Of a stretch of 64,000 nucleotides of DNA, positions 58,778-64,000 are shown one piece after another. Position numbers and translations under genes: made by a program. Where the stretch lies: positions 95,271,840 to 95,335,839 of the forward strand of contig CM043971.1 in NCBI GenBank assembly GCA_014529385.2. The letters run 5' to 3'. The notes beneath the pieces are model-generated. The model was not told the origin of the DNA. It ran no database searches and worked only from the letters and a program-made list of their open reading frames with translations. Numbering within the stretch: the first letter of the stretch is position 1; each line of letters opens with the position of its first letter. This stretch comes from Adiantum capillus-veneris. Its lineage: Eukaryota > Streptophyta > Polypodiopsida > Polypodiales > Pteridaceae.

Positions 58778-59116
58778 ATGAAATCATTCTTTGATCAACA
58801 TGTTATCAGCAAGGAATTTGCTACTGGGGATTACGTCTTAATGTATACCCTGAAACAACATTCTCAAAAACTCAAAAAGCGAGGCAATGGACCCTATGTG
58901 ATTCGTGACATATCATCTAGCGGTGCCATTAAACTTGCAACATTAAAGGGAGAGGAAATGCCTCATTGGATTAGTAGTTGCAGACTAAAGAAATACAACC
59001 TACCACTAACCTCAGAGATGCTTGCCAAAATACACATTGCGAAGGAGCGCAAGAACAAAGCAAAGGAGACGAGAGCTCAAGCGCAGGAGGAGGCCAAAGT
59101 CAGGATTTTAAAATGA
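58778..59116 (+). pseudogene. pol: Element C integrase C-terminal module
   Basis: Same frame as the integrase core. It contains GDYVLMYTLKQHSQ and KKRGNGPYVI, the GPY-type module, then a Lys/Glu-rich extension. It ends at TGA 59114. Confidence 0.8.
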
Positions 59117-59219
59117 AAACAAACCTTACAACAACAAAGACTTCCTCAACCAGCTGATACGGCTCAAATTTCTTTTTCTATAATTCAAACTAATGAGAAT
59201 GGGAAACAGGAATCGATGT

Positions 59220-59560
59220 TCGGATCAATGTCAGACTTCCGCATGGCAGATATCAACGAGCATTGATTGACACAGGAGCAAGAGTCAATGTGGTCAACTT
59301 CTCCACTTACAGGATGCTTACAGATGAACCCCTCGTGCAATCCACACGTGATCTACAAGCTGCAAACGGCACAACAATGCCAACATTGTGGATAGTAAAC
59401 TTACCAATCAATCTTGATGGAAATAGTTGTCCTCATCAATTTTTCGTAATGAAGACGGAGAAATCAGAGAATCAATATGCTTGGGAGTTCCATGGATGAG
59501 AACGTACAATGCAGTCATTGAATGGTCAGAACATGCGTTAAGGTATACACACGACTCTAA
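59220..59560 (+). pseudogene. Element C protease 2, downstream of integrase
   Basis: A second retropepsin-like domain: ALIDTGARVNVVNFSTYRML (Asp of DTG kept), LQAANGTTMPTLW, a hydrophobic strand set and GVPWMRTYNAVIEW at the usual spacing. It is split over two frames by a shift near 59470-59490. It is distinct in sequence from protease 1. A protease after integrase is unusual; it may be a duplicated or captured domain. Confidence 0.7.
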
Positions 59561-60224
59561 CGTATACATGACTCCATTCGCCAAAACAGATCACTCGTGG
59601 CCGAGTATCACCATCGACAAAAAGCAACCGGCTAATCAGCCAAAAACACCACAAAAGGTTATTCGAAAAGTGTGGATAAAGAAAAGATTGCTGACCAACA
59701 AACCGAGTAAGATATGGCTACCTAAGGACAAACTCCAGACAGAAGCAGCATCATCTCAAAGACCTTCAGGAGCTACTCCGGAGTAGAAATGGCAACCAAA
59801 ACTGGAAAAAGCTAAAGATTCGGCGACAGAGCTCGAAAGGAAACCCAAAACTCAAAACAAGAAGCCTGAACCTCCAAAATGGCACTCGAAACCTCTGAAA
59901 ACTAAAATAGAATCTGTAAAGATGCAAAAAACCGCCTACAAATAGGTTCCAAAAAAAATTGCCATCACAACACCAACAATCAGGGAAAGAGCAATTCGAC
60001 TGCAAGCTCTTTTGTTCCATAAACAGCTACCCTCGCCATCAAAATCCACTGAAAACTACATTCAGTCCCCGCATCTTGCACAGCACCTTGTTACCCAACG
60101 CATTGTCTCAAACATCAGAATAGGGCCACATTACCAGGCCATGCATAGACACAGATTCAAAACCCATGCACATGTACCCAACTTTCGTCCGGGACGACTC
60201 AGACAAGGAAAGGGAAGTAATTGA
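59561..60224 (+). pseudogene. Element C tail with W-x-P-K motifs
   Basis: It contains RKVWIKKRLLTNKPSKIWLP (about 59660-59720), the same motif as in B and D, then a Lys-rich stretch and a His-rich end (IRIGPHYQAMHRHRF). Stops at about 59784 and 59943. The last frame closes at 60224. Function unknown; the basic and aromatic content would suit nucleic-acid binding, but that is a guess. Confidence 0.6.
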
Positions 60225-62504
60225 TGAATCTAACAACAGTCGGGGCCATTAAGGGGTCCAACGTGTATATGTGTACATAATGTGTGTGTTTTTTCATTAT
60301 TGAGGGTTCAATTTCGAAAATATTCGATCAAAACTTGGCATTTTTAGCGTTTTTGTATCATCCGACCAGCATAATAATGAGTTGTAATGAAAAAATCCAG
60401 AGCATTGGGATGCTTCTAGAGAAAATATATGCTTAGGGGTGAGTATAATAATTTTGGCTAATTTTTGCCAGTTAATAAGTATTTTTAATTTATTTTGTTT
60501 GATTTTTGTTAATAAAACATCAAAAATTAAAAATTCTCGCTCACAAATATCGGAATCAAGTTCTGGAAGCAAACGCCAAAGTATCATGATAAGGTTATCA
60601 AGCATGGAAAATATGAAGCTAATCTGAAGATGTCGAATTTCAGCCTTAATAATCATGACTACATTTCGCCAAAATCGCATCAAATGGTCATACGACGCTG
60701 AAATGACAAGCGGTTCGACCCACAGGTGGTATGCAGATTATATCGGGATCAAAGATGAGGAAAATCAGCCCTGTGTCACGAAAATCTCGGGAAGATATAG
60801 ACCAGGTAGGCCAAATTCTAGCTCATTGTTCATTTTCACATTTTGAGAGAGAAGGAGAGAGCTTCTTGACCTAGAGCGCGCTGCCACGTTTCTACCCCGT
60901 ATGGACGGTCAGAGCCAGCATTTCACACCAGATTTCACAGGTATGTTCCTTATCAAGTAAAGATCAAGTCTATTACGCATGCAAGCGCGAATCATTGCAC
61001 AAACGGGCGAAGGGATCAAACCAAAGTCGGATCCGGTCAAAGTGGTCAAGGGCCCTTAGAGGCACCCAAACAAAACTTTTTTCAGGCACAGAACAAAGCC
61101 ATATGGTCAAACACAAGGTCAGGAACAAAGCCATATGGTCAAATCACAATTTGGTGGTGGTACACCGATCGCGATCGGTGTACCTCACTGACAAAAATTG
61201 GGACAGAACATGCAAAACACCTCCCCTCAGCCTCACCTACAATCTACTGGTGTCAAAATTAATTTCTGCCTCCATGGTACGATCGCGATCGGTGCCCCCA
61301 GATGCAAGTTTTGCAACTTTTGATTTGGCCCAGGCTTGGAACTCAATTAAAAGTAAACTCTCTTGAATTTTCAAGGAAAATGCACAAATTTTGCTCATGG
61401 AATGGACCCAATTTGTCAAACACAACCGAAAAGGGAAAATTTGACCTACTACTACCAAAATCCGGTTAAAATTAATGATGGATGGTTTGAAAGGTACACT
61501 TATCCGACTAAGAGTCAGAACAGTTGCAGAAAACCTCGAATGGATCTCAGAATCTCCTACAAGTACAGATATAGTCATTTCAGTCTCGAATGATCACACA
61601 AAGATAGAATTGGAGCCGAGCCAATGCCAAAGACCAAAAGGTCACTTAGGGAAGCTTAAGCATCACATGGATATCCAAGGAATGCCTGAAAAATGCACAA
61701 ATCGGGAAAACCTCCTAAGACACGGTATAAAGTGCCTGATCAAGTCAAAATCAGACAATGGAGTAGGCTGATGGTAGCAGAACCTCATGGAAGCAGTGGG
61801 AGCTCTAAAACTAACTTCAGCTAACTCCAGGATCCAACCAAATTTCATCAGGAAAACCCAATGTGGTTAGACTTAGTAAAATAAGGTCAAAAAGTGGAAA
61901 ATTGCTCTAATTTGTTCATTTTAAGTCCAAACTTGGAAAGAAATCATCAGTGGGTTAGGCATGCATAGGGGCCATGACCATCTAGTTTTCACCAAAAAAA
62001 AGCTCAGGTACTACAATCACGATCGGTGTACCTCAGCATCAGATTTTGACCAAAACCTATCAGATCCCTTGTATACATCTTGTTCAAGTCACCAACCAAG
62101 TTTCAAGCCATTTGGACATCAAAAACTCATAAAAAATCAGAGTCTAGTCCAAAACTCCCTTGTAGCCCAGAATTGGGACCTGTAAACTCAAAATTGGTTC
62201 AAATGAAACACGGAGTGGACCAAAATGACCCTCCAACTATCAGCAACCCACTCATGTGATCAAATCTAATTTTGGCCTCTGAACTACGATCGCGATCGAT
62301 GTACCTCAGCTCCAGAATTGGCTCAGATTTTAATCAGTCATAGCTCTAGTCTTCCTAGTCCCACTGGTGAAATATGGACAAGAATGGATGAAATGTGTTC
62401 AAGTTATGATCAATTTTAACTTTTGAACTATTTTTTACTAAAAGTCTAAATGCGATTGATTGCGAAGGGAAAATCATGACAACTTGTGATTCTCCTGACG
62501 TAGA
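60225..62504 (+). repeat. Leader-like non-coding region with palindromes
   Basis: 2.3 kb without a credible gene. From 60900 it resembles the leaders of C and D in style and holds four palindromes: 61159-61184 (26 bp, perfect), 61280-61291, 62014-62025 (two mismatched bases) and 62287-62298. Steps are 114, 734 and 273 bp. It may be the 3' untranslated part of C or the leader of a further related element whose LTR is lost; I see no primer site. Confidence 0.6.
61159..61184. repeat. Perfect 26-bp palindrome
   Basis: The sequence equals its own reverse complement over 26 bases: GGTACACC, the core GATCGCGATC, then GGTGTACC. It is the longest perfect member of the recurring palindrome family. Confidence 0.95.
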
Positions 62505-63069
62505 ATGCCTCGCCAAAAGAAAGAAAGGCAATGGACAACAGAACCCTATGAAGTGGAGGAGCTCGCTACAAATGAAAAGGCTCACATCTCGAAAGAGATA
62601 CTAGCTCAGATCCCTGCCCACATATTCATCTCAAAGTTTAAGGATGCTGCTGGTGACATGGTAAAGACAAATATCATGCCACGAGAGATATGGAACCTCC
62701 ACCGAAGGCCGGAAGTAATAGAGGCAGTGTGAGTTGTGCACTTGGATAAATTTTTCAGATTACAGCCATGGGGAACAGATTACATGAGGGCCCACGAGCT
62801 CATGAGCTCGATACAATATGATGGGCAGGCAATGCTCATGGACAAGGATGGATCGAAGGTGAAAGTAAAGATCACGAAAGAAATCATCAACGAAGCTTTG
62901 CATTTCCTCCCAGGGCAACACGATTTGCTGACAAAAGACAAAGTCACTGGATAATGAGAAGGCATTCGTCAGAGCAAAAGGAAACAAATACAAGTACAAT
63001 GACATGATATACGGAGAGCTGGAATTGCCAATGCGATTGATCTCTCAGCATTTCACATTAGGAGAAATA
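62505..63069 (+). pseudogene. Unrecognised ORF after the palindrome region
   Basis: The ATG at 62505 opens MPRQKKERQWTTEPYEVEEL. One TGA at 62730 and one frame change near 62950 interrupt about 188 codons ending at TGA 63067-63069. The composition is protein-like and matches no family I can name with confidence. It sits 207 bp after the last palindrome, as gag sits after the leader in C, or in the env-like position if C extends this far. Confidence 0.45.
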
Positions 63070-63461
63070 TGAACCTTGCATGGGCCTTATAAGGAATCCT
63101 AACTTTTAGGAATTAAGGCTAATGCTGTGTGGGGTTTAGGGGGCAAGGGCATTGAAGAAGGTAGTTTTGAGTAGTCTTTTCTAGCCTTTTTTTTAGACAA
63201 ATGTAGGATGTGGACCTAAAGGGTTACTTTCTCTCTCTAGCTTTTTCTAAAGTGAAGGAAGCATAGGGGTGTGTCCACATCAGCAAAAACGTGGGTCACA
63301 AAGAGACAAAATTTGAAATTCATTTTTACTTGTTTCTAACTTAAAACTCCCTCCCAACATATATACATATCCAAAAATCATTTTTTGACCCATTTTTTAA
63401 CCCACAAGCTTAGAAAGTCCATTTTTTCAAAACTCTTTTCCCCCAAAAAGTAATAAACGTT
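63070..63461 (+). promoter_or_regulatory. Promoter-like AT-rich region
   Basis: About 390 bp with no ORF. A TATATACATAT stretch lies at 63360-63370, about 100 bp before a pyrimidine tract. It could be the core promoter of the open frame at 63665, or chance. Confidence 0.25.
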
Positions 63462-63640
63462 TTGTTCTCTCCTCCTCCTCTCTCCTCCCTCCTCCCTCCT
63501 CTCTCTCTCTCCCTCTCCTCTCCCTCCCTGCCCCTACCTTCCTCCTCCTCCCCAATCTCTCCCTCCCCCCCCCCCCTCCCTCCTTCTCTCCTCCCATCTT
63601 CCTCAACCTCTCTACCCTTCCCCCTCTATCTTTTCATCAT
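63462..63640 (+). repeat. Long pyrimidine tract (CCT/CT rich)
   Basis: Nearly pure C and T over 180 bp, with a run of ten or more C at about 63566-63576. Pyrimidine-rich 5' untranslated regions are common in plant genes. It makes a spurious Pro/Ser/Leu frame starting at 63462. Confidence 0.85.
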
Positions 63641-63664
63641 TTGCTTCCTCACGCAACAGCTTCC

Positions 63665-64000
63665 ATGGTACTCACGGACATTACAAATGGTTTGCTTCCA
63701 CCACCACGTACTCCGCACACCAAAAGCATACATATTCACTTACCCACGGCATTTTCACCGAAGACCACTAGTGAAGGTGATCAAAAGTCATCACAGGAAC
63801 GTCGCACCGCTTGTGAGACCAATGTTGACATTTGGGTGGATGGCCATTTGTACCCTTACGATCCTATAAGCCGCTTCCATCCACCATTTAATAGCCTTTC
63901 CACATTTCTTCAATTTCTTGGGAGGGGAGAAGCAGGTTTGTTAGGCTATTGCAAGCGGTTGTGTATGGGTGCAGGTGCTTCTTTACATATGTGGATGCAC
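63665..64000 (+). CDS. Open frame running off the right edge, possible host first exon
   Basis: The ATG at 63665 lies in the context TTCCATGGT, right after the pyrimidine tract. 112 codons follow without a stop to the end of the window (MVLTDITNGLLPPPRTPHTK at the start, ETNVDIWVDGHLYPYDP in the middle). No domain is recognised. In AT-rich plant DNA a chance frame this long is uncommon but possible. It could be a first exon or part of another repeat. Confidence 0.3.
   Translation, partial: MVLTDITNGLLPPPRTPHTKSIHIHLPTAFSPKTTSEGDQKSSQERRTACETNVDIWVDGHLYPYDPISRFHPPFNSLSTFLQFLGRGEAGLLGYCKRLCMGAGASLHMWMH

Larger units (their letters stand above)
42546..60224 (+). mobile_element. Element C: Ty3/gypsy element with tandem integrase zinc motifs and two proteases
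   Basis: A complete 5' LTR and tRNA-Asp primer site are followed by a palindrome leader, short ORF1, gag with four knuckles, protease 1, RT, RNase H, two H-H-C-C motifs, an integrase core, a C-terminal module, protease 2 and a W-x-P-K tail. Copia element E sits in gag. There are more than ten in-frame stops and at least two frameshifts, so it is dead. I cannot find a 3' LTR in the window. The coding part ends at 60224 next to a purine-rich stretch (AAGGAAAGGGAAG, 60205-60217), but what follows is not the C LTR, so the right boundary is uncertain. Confidence 0.85.

Noticed and set aside
63462-63869. Pro/Ser/Leu-rich open frame
   Set aside because: It is the translation of the pyrimidine tract. 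The frame from 63665 is the better candidate.

Overview
This is nuclear DNA from a land plant with a large, repeat-rich genome. The plant assignment rests on long terminal repeats of plant type, an iMet-tRNA primer site on the copia elements, a tRNA-Asp-type primer site on the gypsy elements, and Tat-lineage polymerases. Nothing in the window identifies the species. Almost all of it is LTR retrotransposons, several nested in one another. I see no rRNA, tRNA, CRISPR or bacterial-type gene. The only candidate host gene is an open frame running off the right edge (63665-64000), and it is weak.

Layout. 1-1024: 3' end of a B-family element, + strand. About 1140-3962: truncated copy of a non-autonomous gypsy family (D family), + strand. 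About 4369-27457: three nested insertions, all on the - strand. The outermost is a gag-only copia-type element F. Inside its gag sits gypsy/Tat element A (5509-25460, 2.67-kb LTRs). Inside A's gag sits young element B (12828-21522, CAAGG target duplication), which encodes Gag and protease but no polymerase. 27458-30115: unassigned. 30116-37595: element D, + strand, decayed and lacking pol. 37596-42545: unassigned, ending in a broken ORF on the - strand. 42546 to about 60224: gypsy element C, + strand, full coding capacity but many stops, interrupted in gag by copia element E (45454-51001, - strand, CTTGG target duplication). 60225-63069: a leader-like stretch followed by an unknown ORF. 63070-64000: promoter-like DNA, a long pyrimidine tract and an open frame.

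How the parts relate. B, C and D share an unusual multi-knuckle Gag, a similar protease and/or a tail carrying W-x-P-K motifs, so they look like relatives. C has the polymerase. B and D lack it and would need a partner in trans. C also has two integrase zinc-binding motifs in series and a second aspartic protease after the integrase.

The most unusual signal is a recurring palindrome (core GATCGCGATC followed by a GTACC-like tail). I find 18 copies: in the LTRs and leaders of the C and D families and in the 61-62.3 kb region. Spacing is often 273-283 bp. The base pair flanking the core differs between families but changes in both arms together.
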